From positions 1-35,542 of the IMG/VR virus record IMGVR_UViG_3300020470_000079: a stretch of DNA of 35,542 nucleotides, one strand, 5' to 3'. A program made the position numbers and the translations under genes. Every line of letters starts with the position of its first letter. Position 1 is the first letter of the stretch. A model generated the notes under the pieces. The model worked only from the letters and a program-made list of their open reading frames with translations. It made no database searches and was not told the DNA's origin. Below are positions 17,991 through 28,354 of this stretch, in pieces. The stretch comes from a virus.

Positions 17991-19712
17991 ATGAGTTATC
18001 AAAATCCACCATGGCAACATCTAATAGCAAAGCAAGCGTCGGGCTTAGTAGGTAATTTCTTACAACAATTTGGACAAAATTATGTTCAAAGAATGGAAAG
18101 AAAAAAGCAATCTCTATCTCAACAGCAAAAAGAATCTGATCAAAAATTAGAAGCTTATAATAAAGATGTAACAAAAAATACAGATATATTAAGACAAAAC
18201 TTTTATAAAGCGGGTTTAAAAAATGATAGTTTTTTTAATTTAATGAAAAGCCTTATTGATACAAAAGGAGCCCTTGAATTACAATTACCTAACATGTCTC
18301 ATGAAGAACAAATAGTTGGAAATGCTAGATTAGATTTAATAAAAGAACGTTTGTTAAAAGGAGTTGATGATATAAAATTTATAGATACTCAAATAAAAGG
18401 AATAGTTGCTCAAGAAATTGGATCTGATGTAGATGGAATACCTGGTTTAAATACACCAGGTGGATTAACTAGTGTTGGAAATCAAGAATGGTGGGATAGA
18501 GTTAATGCTTTAGCTGGAAAAGCTTTTGATAAAAATGGTAAGGTACTTCCTTTAGTAACTTACGGATATAAAAAAGGAGGAAGTGATATATGGGCTACTA
18601 GATGTTTAGAAGCTAATGCAGATGGAGAATGCATTGGAAAAACTGATACTTTTAATGTAAAACAGCTTTTATCTGATCAAATGCAACCAGGTACTATATT
18701 AACAATAGGATCAGATCAAAATCAACTATGGGATAGTATGAGTATAACAGATAAAAATGGAAAAGTAACAGATAGATATTTATCTCAAAAAGTATTTGGG
18801 TCAACTAGTGATGATGGTAAAACTACGTTTGATGTTCAGCCAACTAATTATTCAAAAATAGTTAATGATTATGGAACAGAATTAGCTAAACAAGTTTCTA
18901 TATTATTAGATTCAGAAGATGGTAAAGATATTAATGCCGCTTGGTTTTATTATGGAGGAGAAAGAGCATCAAAATATGGAGCTCTTCCTACTTTACCTAA
19001 TGGAAAAATAGATATGGCTAGCGATGGAGCTCTTTTATTTCAAGATATGTATATTGAAATGGGGTTAAGCAATAATGTACCTTTATATCAATTAGAAAAT
19101 GTTCAAGAAGTTATACCTTCAACAGTAGATGAAGGTGCGTTAAGAGAAGCAGGGGTATCAGAAGAAGAAATAACAAGAAAAAAGAAATTACAAACAGATA
19201 CAAGTTGGGAAGGTGAAGGAAATATAAAACAAGATAGAGAAAAGTATCAAGCACCAATTCAAAGTGAACGAAGAACTAATATTAAACCTGTTAAAAGTGG
19301 AGGAAGTAAATCAAAGAATAAATCTATAAAACATATAACTAGTTTAATTCAAAAAGCTTATAAAACTATAGAAGCAAAATCTAAAATAGGAGGTAATGCT
19401 ATTTTAAAACTTATTGAGGAAAACCCAAGACAATATGGGTTAACAGGAACACAATTGAAAAAAATACTTACCACGGCTAAAGTCCTTAATCCTAAGAATG
19501 AATCTAAAAATAATCCGTATGGATTTAATACAAGTGGAAATCGTGAAGAAGATGTTAAAAGAGTATTAGAATTAATTCCTTCTATAAAAAAGGTTCTTAC
19601 ACCCCAAGAAATATCTGATTTAGTAGATCAAGAATTTGAGAATTTAGATCCAACTGAAAAAGAAGTGATGGGTGTAATTAACGATCTTCGAAAAATGATA
19701 GACGACCGATAG
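17991..19712 (+). CDS. Putative virion-associated (internal/cargo) protein
   Basis: A 573-residue protein with no family I recognise. The first 140 residues are helical (WQHLIAKQASGLVGNFLQQF, SLSQQQKESDQKLEAYNKD). The centre (about 150-390) is mixed, with DVDGIPGLNTPGGL, a short CLEANADGEC segment and acidic loops. From about 400 it is low-complexity and basic (ERRTNIKPVKSGGSKSKNKS), then a helical C-terminus of about 130 residues. It lies between a gp14-like ejection protein and a 2586-residue protein, so an internal virion or cargo role is the natural inference. The stop is TAG followed at once by TAA. The next gene starts 13 bases later. Confidence 0.55.
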   Translation: MSYQNPPWQHLIAKQASGLVGNFLQQFGQNYVQRMERKKQSLSQQQKESDQKLEAYNKDVTKNTDILRQNFYKAGLKNDSFFNLMKSLIDTKGALELQLPNMSHEEQIVGNARLDLIKERLLKGVDDIKFIDTQIKGIVAQEIGSDVDGIPGLNTPGGLTSVGNQEWWDRVNALAGKAFDKNGKVLPLVTYGYKKGGSDIWATRCLEANADGECIGKTDTFNVKQLLSDQMQPGTILTIGSDQNQLWDSMSITDKNGKVTDRYLSQKVFGSTSDDGKTTFDVQPTNYSKIVNDYGTELAKQVSILLDSEDGKDINAAWFYYGGERASKYGALPTLPNGKIDMASDGALLFQDMYIEMGLSNNVPLYQLENVQEVIPSTVDEGALREAGVSEEEITRKKKLQTDTSWEGEGNIKQDREKYQAPIQSERRTNIKPVKSGGSKSKNKSIKHITSLIQKAYKTIEAKSKIGGNAILKLIEENPRQYGLTGTQLKKILTTAKVLNPKNESKNNPYGFNTSGNREEDVKRVLELIPSIKKVLTPQEISDLVDQEFENLDPTEKEVMGVINDLRKMIDDR

Positions 19713-19725
19713 TAATATATTATAC

Positions 19726-22700
19726 ATGGAGCCAATTGCAAAAATTATAAAAGACTTACTTGCTGAAGGTAAAAGCAAAGAAGAGATAAGTGAATATATA
19801 AAAAATAATTTTTCACTTGATAAAGTAAAATCTTTTATTGGAAAGATTGGTAAAAGTATTACAGATCCTGATAAAAAAAAGAAAGAAGATAATATAGGAT
19901 CTCTTACTAGTGTAAGTGAATTTTCTCATGAAACACCGGCGTTTACAACTAAACAAAGAGAAATTTATGATGAAAAAGAAGAAGAGTTAAAAGATAAAGC
20001 TGCAGACGCACAATTAAATATTATTAAAGAAGTATCTAATATGCCAGATAGTATTGGATATGAAAGATTTAAACAGACTTATTTTGATTTAAGTAATAGG
20101 CCTCAAACTTGGGTATCTCAACCAGGTGAAGCAGCGCTTTTAGGATCTCAAGGTCATTATGAAGAAATGCCAATACAAGAATTCTTGTCTCCTGAAAAAT
20201 ATGAACAATGGGAAGAGTTTCATAAACAAAATGAAAATGGAGAAATTAATGGATGGAATATAACCCCTATTGATGGTGAAAACGCTGATGAAATTGCAAG
20301 CGCTAGAGAAAATTCTTTAAACGCAGCTTATATACAAGCTACTCAAGATTTAACTAGACAACAACCTTCTTCAATCCAAGAAACTTTACGAAAAGATGAA
20401 GGAAAAACATTTGGTGAAAAATATGGAAAACCAAGTGATACTGAATTTGCATTAAATGAATTAAAAAATGTTTATAAAACATCTCAAAATAAATTAGAAG
20501 AACTTGCTAATGAATGGAATGAATTAGAAGGAGATAAATTAACTCAAACATTACTTTCATATCAAGAAGAACTTAAAGCATTAACAGGAGACGATGGCAT
20601 AATGGATCCGCTTGATGCTCCTGAAAGAATTAATAAATATAATGATTTAGCTTTAAAATATAATACAGCTTTAGCGAATTATAAAAATATTGGATTAGCA
20701 GCGATTAGTAAGGGGATAGTAAAAGAACAACAAGTTATCACAGCTACTTTAGATGATTGGAAAAACAAAAATAAAGAATTAAAAATTATGGAAGCTGCTC
20801 AATTTGCAGCTGGATTAGATTATAGTTTTTCTACAAGAGCTGCTATAAGTTTAGAAGAATTTTTTGGAAAAGCACTTGTAAATAGTGCTATGTTAACTGG
20901 TCAAACTTTTTTAGGGATAAAAAAACTTAAAGCAGATGTTGCTCAAAAAGCATTAAGTCTTGTTGGATTAGGTGATGAAACTCATTATGATCCAACTCTA
21001 TTTGATGATGCAATTGATTATTTAAGTGGAGTATCACAAAATTATACTGCTAGACTTGCGGCGAATAGAGAAGAAAAATTACCCATTGCTCTTCGTCTTG
21101 ACGATATTGGAAGAGGAGATATTGGATATTTTGATTGGGCTAAAGATGCTTTTGCTGAAAACATGGGTTCTTTAGTTACAACATTCATACCTGGTTCAGT
21201 TATGGCTAAAGGAGCTTCGGGATTACGAGCTGCTAAATTAGCTTATGCGGCAAAACGAACTCCACAAGCTGCTAAACTTGTAGCTATAAAAACTAATGAG
21301 TTAAGAAATTTACAAGCTGGCGCTTTAAGAACAGCACAAACAGTATTTTTTGGTGCAGAAACAGGTCAATTTTATGGGGATATAGAATTAAATATTTTAA
21401 ATGCAGAAAAAACATATAATCAAGTAAAAGAAGAATTAAAGAATGTATCGCCTGATGATACTGAAACTTTAAATGAATATTATGATATATTAAAAGAAGC
21501 AGATAGGATTCGTAATTATACTTTATTTCAAAAAGCTTTTTCTTCATATAATGCAGGTAGTTGGGCAATAGCAATGGAAACAATTGGTTCTTTAAAATTT
21601 CTTAGAGGAACTACCGATATTATTGCTGATATAGGGAAAAAAGAATATCAAAGAAGAATGATGCAGGGTGGTTTTAATTGGGGTTTAAATGTTACAAAAA
21701 AATCGTTAGTAGGATTAGGAAATCTTAGTGTAAAAGGAACTACTATAAATCTTATAGAAGAAACCGCTACACAATGGGGTCACAATTTATTAAAAATTGG
21801 TGTATTAGATGAAGATATAAGTGTTTTTGAAGGAGTTGATAAAGATTTTGCTGCAAACACTGTAATTACTGCTACAGGTATGATCGCTCCAAGGGGAGCT
21901 GCAGGAATTATGAGTGGTATAACGTCTGAAATTAGAACTAGAAAGGATATTAAAAACGATAATAGTTTAATTAAAGAACTTATAGAGTTAACTGAGGGTA
22001 GAAAAAATTTAAAAGGAAAAGATTTAAAAGAATCAAGAGATAAAATAAATAACATTATAGATGAACTTTATCTGCGTGGTATATTAAATGTACATAAACT
22101 TAGGTATTTATCTGCTGAAGAAATTAAAGAGGTAGGTGAAATTAATAGAAGACTTAGATCTTTAGCAAAAGATGGATATAGTAGTTTAGGACAAAATAAA
22201 GATCCATATTCTGAAGAATATAAAAAAGAGAAAGAAGAATTAGATAGACAATTAAATGATCTATTAGATAAAAGAGATAATATTTTAAACAAAGGTGAAA
22301 AATATATTAGAAATAAAATAAACACATTATCACGAAAAGAACAAGCGTTTAATGTACAGCAACACCAATATTTTGGTTTATTAAACTTTGCTCATGATCT
22401 AGCTATAACAGGATTAAGTGGAAAAGGAGGAGATTATATTGTTTTAACTAACGAAATGATGAAAGATCAGAAAAAACTTGAAGAAGTATTAGCAAAATAT
22501 GATCCTAAAACTAGAAAACAAATTATAGAAGAATTTTTAACTAGTTATGCTTATGGTAAAACTGTTGGTGATGATATAATAATATATGAACCAACTATTA
22601 ATGACATTATACAAAGAGAGCATGCAGACGCGTGGTACGCTGCTATGGCGCCTATAGAAGAACTTTTTCATTTATATAATAAACAAAATAATTTATTAGA

Positions 22701-25700
22701 TAAAAATGGTAATTTGAAAGAAGAAGGGAGACAAGCTATAGATCAAATAATAAGCATGCTTAAGTCTAAAATTGGTGATAAAGAAGGTTATGACCAATTA
22801 ATTGCACGATTAAATTCATATAAATCATTAGGGGAAAAAGGTGAAGTTGTTACACCAGAAGGTAAAAGAGGAGAAGCTAAAGCTGATTATGATGAATTAA
22901 TGGCGCAGCTTAGAAATGCAGTACAATTAGGATTATTAGATTCAAATGACTTTAGTAAAACGCCTGGTTTAATGGCGCTTATCAATAATACTATAAAAGA
23001 AGTTTTGGGGGATGCAAGTTCTGTTTATCAATTAAAAACCCCTATGGATGTATTTAAATATATTCAAAAATTTAATAAGAAACTTAAAAACAGTGAAATA
23101 ACAATAGAAGGAAGTGAAGAAGATAAAAGAATAGATAAAGAATCAAAAGTTGTAGCTGATAAAATAGATGCGCTCGTTGGACCTCTTGATCCAAACCAAA
23201 GTAGATATATCATGTCTAAGGAAGAATGGGATAATGCGGGTATTAATGAAGCTTATAAAGAATTAATTATTGGAGATGCATTAGAACCTCTTATTAACAA
23301 AGGAGTATTTGGTCAAAGTATACAAGGACAATCACGTGAAATGTTTGTACAGAGTGTTAAGGATAAAGTAGCTGATGAGCTTATTAAATTTAATCCTGAA
23401 GTAAATAACAGTTTATCTGGCTTTATTAATAGTCGTTTAGCATTTAGAAAGGGAGATGTTTTAAAAGAATTTAAAAAGGATAAAACAGAATCATTAGAAA
23501 AAGTAGAACCTACGTTAACAGAAGAATTACGTGATAGTGATATTGTTCTTGAAGCGCCTAAATCTAAAATAAGAGATATATTAAAAATAAAAGATGATAG
23601 TGAAGCCTATAAAGCTATAAAACAAGGTGTAAGAGATATTTTAAAAGGAAAACTACCAGCTGTTGAAGATAAAGGAGGTAAAAAATTTAAAACAGAAATA
23701 AATACACAAGCTCGTGATCGTTTGTTTGATTTAGTAGAGGATTTAATTGCGGGTGAAGATCAAGCTATAAGTCCTGATTTTATAAGTAATCAACTTCCAG
23801 ATATTATAAAAGCTCTACCTGTACAAGACTTAGTAAAATTAGAAAGATTAGAAAAAGATAAAATATTTGCTAAAGGAAAAAAACTTACAACAGTAGAACC
23901 TATAGATAAAGCTATAGCTGAAGGTAAATTACCAAAAAATACTAATAGATATTCTAATCCTACTTTATGGACTAGATTACCTGTTACAGAAGATCAGTTA
24001 AAAGATTTTTTTACACAAAAAAGAAAAGCTGGATTAGTAGGAGTATTAGCTGAAAATTTACTTAAAGATGCTTTACCTGAAACTCAATTAGAGCCAGAAA
24101 CTAAGAAACAACGAATTGCAGCAGAAGAAAGTCAAGGTAGAAAAACTAAAAAAGATGATATAAAAATTGCTGATGCCATTGATAGACCACCTACTTTAAA
24201 ATTTAGTAAAGTAGTTGTTGATGATGTTGTAATGCATGTGTTTCAAAAATCTTTTGATATAAGTGATAAAGATTTTGCTAATAATGCAAAAGATTGGAGT
24301 GAAATTTTTGAATTAGCGGGAATTGAAAATTATGATTTAAATACTAAAAAAGGAAAAGAAGAATTTTTAGAAAAAGCAAAAACTACTGGTTTAGTTTCAC
24401 AATTACCAGAAATATTTTGGAGAAGTTTTCAAGGGGTTAGTAAATCAAAAATTTATACAAAAGACGGAAATAATTACATTAAAGATAAAGATGGTAAATT
24501 AATAAGAGTAAAACAAGTAAAAATAAATAAAAAATTAAAATGGAGATTATTAGATGGTGGTAAACTTCCTAAACATGAAAGACAACGTGATAGACAAGTA
24601 TTCTTTTTAAATGTTGCAGAAGCTGATGCATGGATAAAAGAAACCAAAAAAACGCATCAATTTGCAAAAGAAAATCAGATGTGGAGAGATTTATTTACCC
24701 GATCATCTTATACCAAAAAAGTAAAAGGAAAAGATGTTGTAGATTTAAAAGAAAAGTTTAAAGATAAAAGGTGGTTAGAAATACAGAGAAATAAATTAAA
24801 AGCATTAAAACAAATATTTTTAATCTTCCAGGATTTTATGCAAAAAGGAAAAGGTAAAGAAAACGCAGCTGTGGTAGGAGCTTTATTGAAATCTGCTTCT
24901 TCGTGGCAAGAACATTTTATGCGCTTAGCTTCTCCAGTTAAATTTTATTCTGACGGAATATTAATTGATCCTATAACCGGTAAAAAACTTTTTGTAGAAG
25001 AGCATACTTTACCTGTTTCTGCTGTGGCTAAATATTTGTTTGGTGAAGCGCTTGGAAAAAATATAAACAAAAGTTTTAAAAATGTAGAAAGAAATTATTT
25101 TCAAGGAGCTCTTTTAAAAACTGATGATAATAAATTAGCTGGAACATCGCCTTCTGGTATAAAATTTAATTACAAAGATAAAACAACAGAAGGGTGGACA
25201 ATGGATGATAATATTTGGGCAAGATATTTTAATTTTAATGTAGCTAATAATAATTTTGGAATTGATCCTAATAGTTTAAGAACGTGGAACGGTAAGAGTG
25301 TTTTTGAAATTTATAACGTAGATAATGCTGGTAATTTTATAGATAAAAAAACTAACAATGGTTTTAAACAAGCTGCAGATGCTAATAACACTTTATTACC
25401 TATAAAAGTTAGATTAAAAAAAGGTAGTATTTTCAACAGCAAAGTATTACCTGAAATGAAAAAATTAGACACTGAACAATTAGAAGCTCAAAGGAAGTAT
25501 AGTAAAGTTGTTGGACTAAATGAAGAGTTTAATAAAATATTAGAAAATAAAACTGGTATTGGTGCTGATAAAGTTTATTCTGATGTTAAAGCTCAAGTAG
25601 TAGGAGCAAATAAAGGAAAATTTAATTTCTTTGTTCCTCCCTCTGCTGAAGATTTTGTAGGGTTATTATATAAAACTTTAGGTAAAGGAAAACTTGGTGA

Positions 25701-27486
25701 TGCTCAAATGGCTTGGTATAAAAAGAATTTATTAGATCCTTTTGCAAGGGCTATGGATAATATATCAAGAGATAGAATAGCTCTTATGAATGATTTTAAA
25801 GCTCTTAAAAAAGAATTAAAAATTGTTCCTAAAAATTTAAAGAAAAAATTACCTGGAGAACCTTTTACTCAAGAACAAGCTATAAGAACTTACATTTGGA
25901 ATAAACAAGGAATGACGCCAGAGGGTATATCTAAAGCAGATTTAAAAGAACTTGTTGATTTTGTAGAAAGTAAACCAGAATTAGTTACTTTTGCTGAGCA
26001 ATTAGTAGCTATGCAAAAGGGAGATAAATATCCAGCTCCTAAACCTGGATGGTTAGTTGGGAATATCACTACTGATTTAATGGATGGAATTAATACTATT
26101 AAAAGAGCTAAATACTTAGAACAATGGCAATATAATGTTGATGAAATCTTTAGTAAACCTAATTTAAACAAACTTGAAGCTGCTTATGGTAAAGGATATA
26201 GAACTGCATTAGAAAATATATTAAAACGAATGCGTACTGGTAGAAACAGGGAATTTACCTCTGATTCTTTAACCGGTAGAGTTACTGATTGGTTAACTAA
26301 TTCTATTGGTGCTATTATGTTTTTTAATACTAGATCAGCAGTTCTTCAAACAATATCAGCTGCTAACTTTATAAATTTTGAAGATAATAATATATTTGCT
26401 GCTGGTAAAGCGTTTGCAAATCAACCTCAATTCTGGAAAGATTTTATTACACTATTTAATAGTGACTTTTTAGTGGATAGAAGAAATGGGTTAAGATTAA
26501 ATGTTAATGAAGCTGATATAGCTGATATGGCTAAAAAAGGTGGAGTAAGAGGTGTTATAAGTGAAATACTCAGACTTGGATTCTTACCTACACAAATAGC
26601 AGATAGTTTTGCAATAGCTTCAGGAGGGTCTACTTTTTATAGAAATAGAACTAAAAAATATATTAAAGAAGGTATGTCTAAAGCAGAAGCAGAGAATCAA
26701 GCTTTTATAGATTTTAGAGAAATAGCAGAAGAATCTCAACAATCAAGTAGACCTGATAGAATTAGTATGCAACAAGCTGGGCCATTAGGACGTGTTATAT
26801 TAGCTTTTGCTAACACTCCAATGCAATATACTAGATTGATTAAAAAAGCCGCTAGTGATCTTAAGAATGGCCGAGGTAATCCATTAACTAATATATCTAA
26901 GATATTTTATTATGGATTTGTACAAAATTTATTTTTCAATGCTATGCAACAAGCTCTGTTTGCTATGGGCTTCGGAGACGGAGAAGAAGAAACAGAAAAA
27001 AGAGAAGAAAAATATTATAGTATAGTAAATTCTATGGCAGATAGTATACTAAGAGGTGCTGGTGTAGGAGGTGCTATCTTTTCCGTATTAAAAAATACAG
27101 CAATTAAATTACATAAAGAAACTCAGAAGAAATCACCTAAATTTCAAGATGTATTAGTAAAAGAAATAGCACAATTATCTCCTCCTATATCTTCTAAATT
27201 AAGTAAATTAAAAGCAGCTGGCAGAGCTTATTCGTGGAACAAAAAAGAGATGATGGAAAAAGGATTTTCTTTAGATAATCCTGCATATTTAGCAGCTGGT
27301 CAAGTTATAGCTGCAACTACAAATGTTCCACTCGATAGAGCATTTAAAAAAATTGATAATATTAGAAAGGCTAGTAGCTCAGATTATGAAGCGTGGGCTA
27401 GAATTGCTATGCTTGCTGGTTGGGCTGATTGGGAATTAGGTGTAAAAAAATCTGAATCAAATAAAAAAGATAAAATTGTTTATTAA
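19726..27486 (+). CDS. Giant internal/ejected virion protein
   Basis: A 2586-residue protein, the largest here. It starts with a helical segment (PIAKIIKDLLAEGKSKEEIS) and is mostly charged helix and Lys/Glu-rich coiled coil. Hydrophobic patches occur at about 490-515 and 690-740. A C-terminal region (about 2180-2480) contains helices such as WLTNSIGAIMFFNTRSAVLQ and PLGRVILAFANTPMQYTRLI and a glycine-rich patch (GAGVGGAIFSVLKN). Residues 2300-2480 resemble the conserved C-terminal domain I recall in giant cargo/ejection proteins of marine and crAss-like phages. I do not see a DxDxD-type RNA polymerase signature or an HExxH protease motif. A role in the capsid interior and delivery into the cell is inferred from size, position and these helices. 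Confidence 0.65.
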   Translation: MEPIAKIIKDLLAEGKSKEEISEYIKNNFSLDKVKSFIGKIGKSITDPDKKKKEDNIGSLTSVSEFSHETPAFTTKQREIYDEKEEELKDKAADAQLNIIKEVSNMPDSIGYERFKQTYFDLSNRPQTWVSQPGEAALLGSQGHYEEMPIQEFLSPEKYEQWEEFHKQNENGEINGWNITPIDGENADEIASARENSLNAAYIQATQDLTRQQPSSIQETLRKDEGKTFGEKYGKPSDTEFALNELKNVYKTSQNKLEELANEWNELEGDKLTQTLLSYQEELKALTGDDGIMDPLDAPERINKYNDLALKYNTALANYKNIGLAAISKGIVKEQQVITATLDDWKNKNKELKIMEAAQFAAGLDYSFSTRAAISLEEFFGKALVNSAMLTGQTFLGIKKLKADVAQKALSLVGLGDETHYDPTLFDDAIDYLSGVSQNYTARLAANREEKLPIALRLDDIGRGDIGYFDWAKDAFAENMGSLVTTFIPGSVMAKGASGLRAAKLAYAAKRTPQAAKLVAIKTNELRNLQAGALRTAQTVFFGAETGQFYGDIELNILNAEKTYNQVKEELKNVSPDDTETLNEYYDILKEADRIRNYTLFQKAFSSYNAGSWAIAMETIGSLKFLRGTTDIIADIGKKEYQRRMMQGGFNWGLNVTKKSLVGLGNLSVKGTTINLIEETATQWGHNLLKIGVLDEDISVFEGVDKDFAANTVITATGMIAPRGAAGIMSGITSEIRTRKDIKNDNSLIKELIELTEGRKNLKGKDLKESRDKINNIIDELYLRGILNVHKLRYLSAEEIKEVGEINRRLRSLAKDGYSSLGQNKDPYSEEYKKEKEELDRQLNDLLDKRDNILNKGEKYIRNKINTLSRKEQAFNVQQHQYFGLLNFAHDLAITGLSGKGGDYIVLTNEMMKDQKKLEEVLAKYDPKTRKQIIEEFLTSYAYGKTVGDDIIIYEPTINDIIQREHADAWYAAMAPIEELFHLYNKQNNLLDKNGNLKEEGRQAIDQIISMLKSKIGDKEGYDQLIARLNSYKSLGEKGEVVTPEGKRGEAKADYDELMAQLRNAVQLGLLDSNDFSKTPGLMALINNTIKEVLGDASSVYQLKTPMDVFKYIQKFNKKLKNSEITIEGSEEDKRIDKESKVVADKIDALVGPLDPNQSRYIMSKEEWDNAGINEAYKELIIGDALEPLINKGVFGQSIQGQSREMFVQSVKDKVADELIKFNPEVNNSLSGFINSRLAFRKGDVLKEFKKDKTESLEKVEPTLTEELRDSDIVLEAPKSKIRDILKIKDDSEAYKAIKQGVRDILKGKLPAVEDKGGKKFKTEINTQARDRLFDLVEDLIAGEDQAISPDFISNQLPDIIKALPVQDLVKLERLEKDKIFAKGKKLTTVEPIDKAIAEGKLPKNTNRYSNPTLWTRLPVTEDQLKDFFTQKRKAGLVGVLAENLLKDALPETQLEPETKKQRIAAEESQGRKTKKDDIKIADAIDRPPTLKFSKVVVDDVVMHVFQKSFDISDKDFANNAKDWSEIFELAGIENYDLNTKKGKEEFLEKAKTTGLVSQLPEIFWRSFQGVSKSKIYTKDGNNYIKDKDGKLIRVKQVKINKKLKWRLLDGGKLPKHERQRDRQVFFLNVAEADAWIKETKKTHQFAKENQMWRDLFTRSSYTKKVKGKDVVDLKEKFKDKRWLEIQRNKLKALKQIFLIFQDFMQKGKGKENAAVVGALLKSASSWQEHFMRLASPVKFYSDGILIDPITGKKLFVEEHTLPVSAVAKYLFGEALGKNINKSFKNVERNYFQGALLKTDDNKLAGTSPSGIKFNYKDKTTEGWTMDDNIWARYFNFNVANNNFGIDPNSLRTWNGKSVFEIYNVDNAGNFIDKKTNNGFKQAADANNTLLPIKVRLKKGSIFNSKVLPEMKKLDTEQLEAQRKYSKVVGLNEEFNKILENKTGIGADKVYSDVKAQVVGANKGKFNFFVPPSAEDFVGLLYKTLGKGKLGDAQMAWYKKNLLDPFARAMDNISRDRIALMNDFKALKKELKIVPKNLKKKLPGEPFTQEQAIRTYIWNKQGMTPEGISKADLKELVDFVESKPELVTFAEQLVAMQKGDKYPAPKPGWLVGNITTDLMDGINTIKRAKYLEQWQYNVDEIFSKPNLNKLEAAYGKGYRTALENILKRMRTGRNREFTSDSLTGRVTDWLTNSIGAIMFFNTRSAVLQTISAANFINFEDNNIFAAGKAFANQPQFWKDFITLFNSDFLVDRRNGLRLNVNEADIADMAKKGGVRGVISEILRLGFLPTQIADSFAIASGGSTFYRNRTKKYIKEGMSKAEAENQAFIDFREIAEESQQSSRPDRISMQQAGPLGRVILAFANTPMQYTRLIKKAASDLKNGRGNPLTNISKIFYYGFVQNLFFNAMQQALFAMGFGDGEEETEKREEKYYSIVNSMADSILRGAGVGGAIFSVLKNTAIKLHKETQKKSPKFQDVLVKEIAQLSPPISSKLSKLKAAGRAYSWNKKEMMEKGFSLDNPAYLAAGQVIAATTNVPLDRAFKKIDNIRKASSSDYEAWARIAMLAGWADWELGVKKSESNKKDKIVY

Positions 27487-27501
27487 TTTAAGATTTAAAA
27501 A

Positions 27502-27918
27502 ATGATTAAAAACGGAGTTGCAAAAGAAATACGCCATTATATTGGCGCAATAGGTATATTCTTGTTTGTTGTAGGGATACTTGTATTTTTATCATACAAT
27601 GAAATTCCAAACATGAACAAAGACGTAGTAGTTTCAATCATTGGTATGATTGTAGGATCTTTATCTGTTGTAATTATGACAGTTATAGGACGTAATCCTG
27701 ACGAAGTAAATGAACTTAAAAAACAAAATGAAGGATTAACTTCTAAAGTAGATCATCTTGTTACTCAAAAGGATGAACTTGAAAAAATGTTAATTAAAAT
27801 TCAAACAAATATGATTGATCAATTAACATTATTAGGAGCAAATGCATTTGATACTATGTATAGTAAAAATAAACAATGCACTTGTGGTGAAAATAATTGT
27901 AAATGTAAAGGAAAATGA
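27502..27918 (+). CDS. Holin-like two-helix membrane protein with cysteine-rich tail
   Basis: A 138-residue protein. Two transmembrane segments lie at about residues 13-32 (YIGAIGIFLFVVGILVFLSY) and 42-62 (VVVSIIGMIVGSLSVVIMTV). After them comes a charged coiled coil (about 72-105). The tail contains CTCGENNCKCKGK, with four cysteines, an uncommon feature. It is immediately followed, with a 4-base ATGA overlap, by the peptidase gene. A small two-helix membrane protein coupled to an endolysin gene is the usual holin arrangement, so this is the best functional guess. The cysteine tail could bind metal. Alternative: an antiholin or a membrane anchor. Confidence 0.6.
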   Translation: MIKNGVAKEIRHYIGAIGIFLFVVGILVFLSYNEIPNMNKDVVVSIIGMIVGSLSVVIMTVIGRNPDEVNELKKQNEGLTSKVDHLVTQKDELEKMLIKIQTNMIDQLTLLGANAFDTMYSKNKQCTCGENNCKCKGK

Positions 27919-28268
27919 ATTATTTTAATATAACCGAATTTGATTCACCCGATGAAATGGGTAGTGGAAGAAAGATGAATCAAGAAATGCTAGATAAAAT
28001 AGATCTAGTAAGAGCTAAATTTGATAGAGCTATTCATATAAACAGTGGTTATCGAACTAAAGAACATAATAAAAAGGTGGGTGGGAAAAAAAATTCCTCT
28101 CATCTTAAAGGTTTAGCAGTTGATATTCATTGTATAAACTCAAGAGATAGATATGATCTTATAAACTGCTTGTTAGATGTAGGATTTACTAGAATAGGTA
28201 TAGGAAATACCTTTGTTCATGTGGATATGGATCCGGATAAAGATCCTGATGTAATATGGACTTATTAA
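27915..28268 (+). CDS. M15-family peptidase endolysin
   Basis: A 117-residue protein of the D,D-carboxypeptidase-like M15 (hedgehog/DD-peptidase fold) family, a minimal-size endolysin that cuts peptide bonds in peptidoglycan. The pattern is INSGYRTKEHNKKVGGKKNS, then SSHLKGLAVDIH, which gives zinc ligands His63 and Asp70. FVHVDMD gives the third zinc ligand His102. The GYR and SxHxxGxAxD signatures are diagnostic for the family. It overlaps the holin-like gene by 4 bases and is the last gene of the rightward late block, followed by a strong terminator. The lysis role is inferred from family and position. There is no signal peptide, so export would depend on the holin. Confidence 0.85.
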   Translation: MNYFNITEFDSPDEMGSGRKMNQEMLDKIDLVRAKFDRAIHINSGYRTKEHNKKVGGKKNSSHLKGLAVDIHCINSRDRYDLINCLLDVGFTRIGIGNTFVHVDMDPDKDPDVIWTY

Positions 28269-28314
28269 TAAAAGGAACACGATAAAATGGGCTTCCACCC
28301 CCAAAGGTTCCTAC

Positions 28315-28354
28315 AAAGAAGGGATAGCGTTGTGCCATCCCTTCTTTTTTTTTT
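28315..28354 (+). terminator. Strong intrinsic terminator at the convergence of the two blocks
   Basis: An 11-pair stem (AAAGAAGGGAT 28315-28325 with ATCCCTTCTTT 28337-28347) extends by two more pairs (GC/GC) past a mismatch and has a short loop. The 3' arm runs straight into ten T residues (28345-28354). It ends the rightward late transcript after the endolysin gene. On the opposite strand the stem is followed by only a few T residues, so it should be weaker there. It lies next to the end of the leftward 44-residue ORF. Confidence 0.9.

Noticed and set aside
21293-22325. Several hydrophobic minus-strand open frames inside the 2586-residue gene
   Set aside because: They are Leu/Ile/Phe-rich because they mirror A/T-rich Lys/Glu codons; the forward frame is continuous across the region.
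22640-22690. EELFHLYN segment as a possible HExxH-type zinc protease site in the giant protein
   Set aside because: The order of Glu and His does not give HExxH, and no third ligand is evident nearby.
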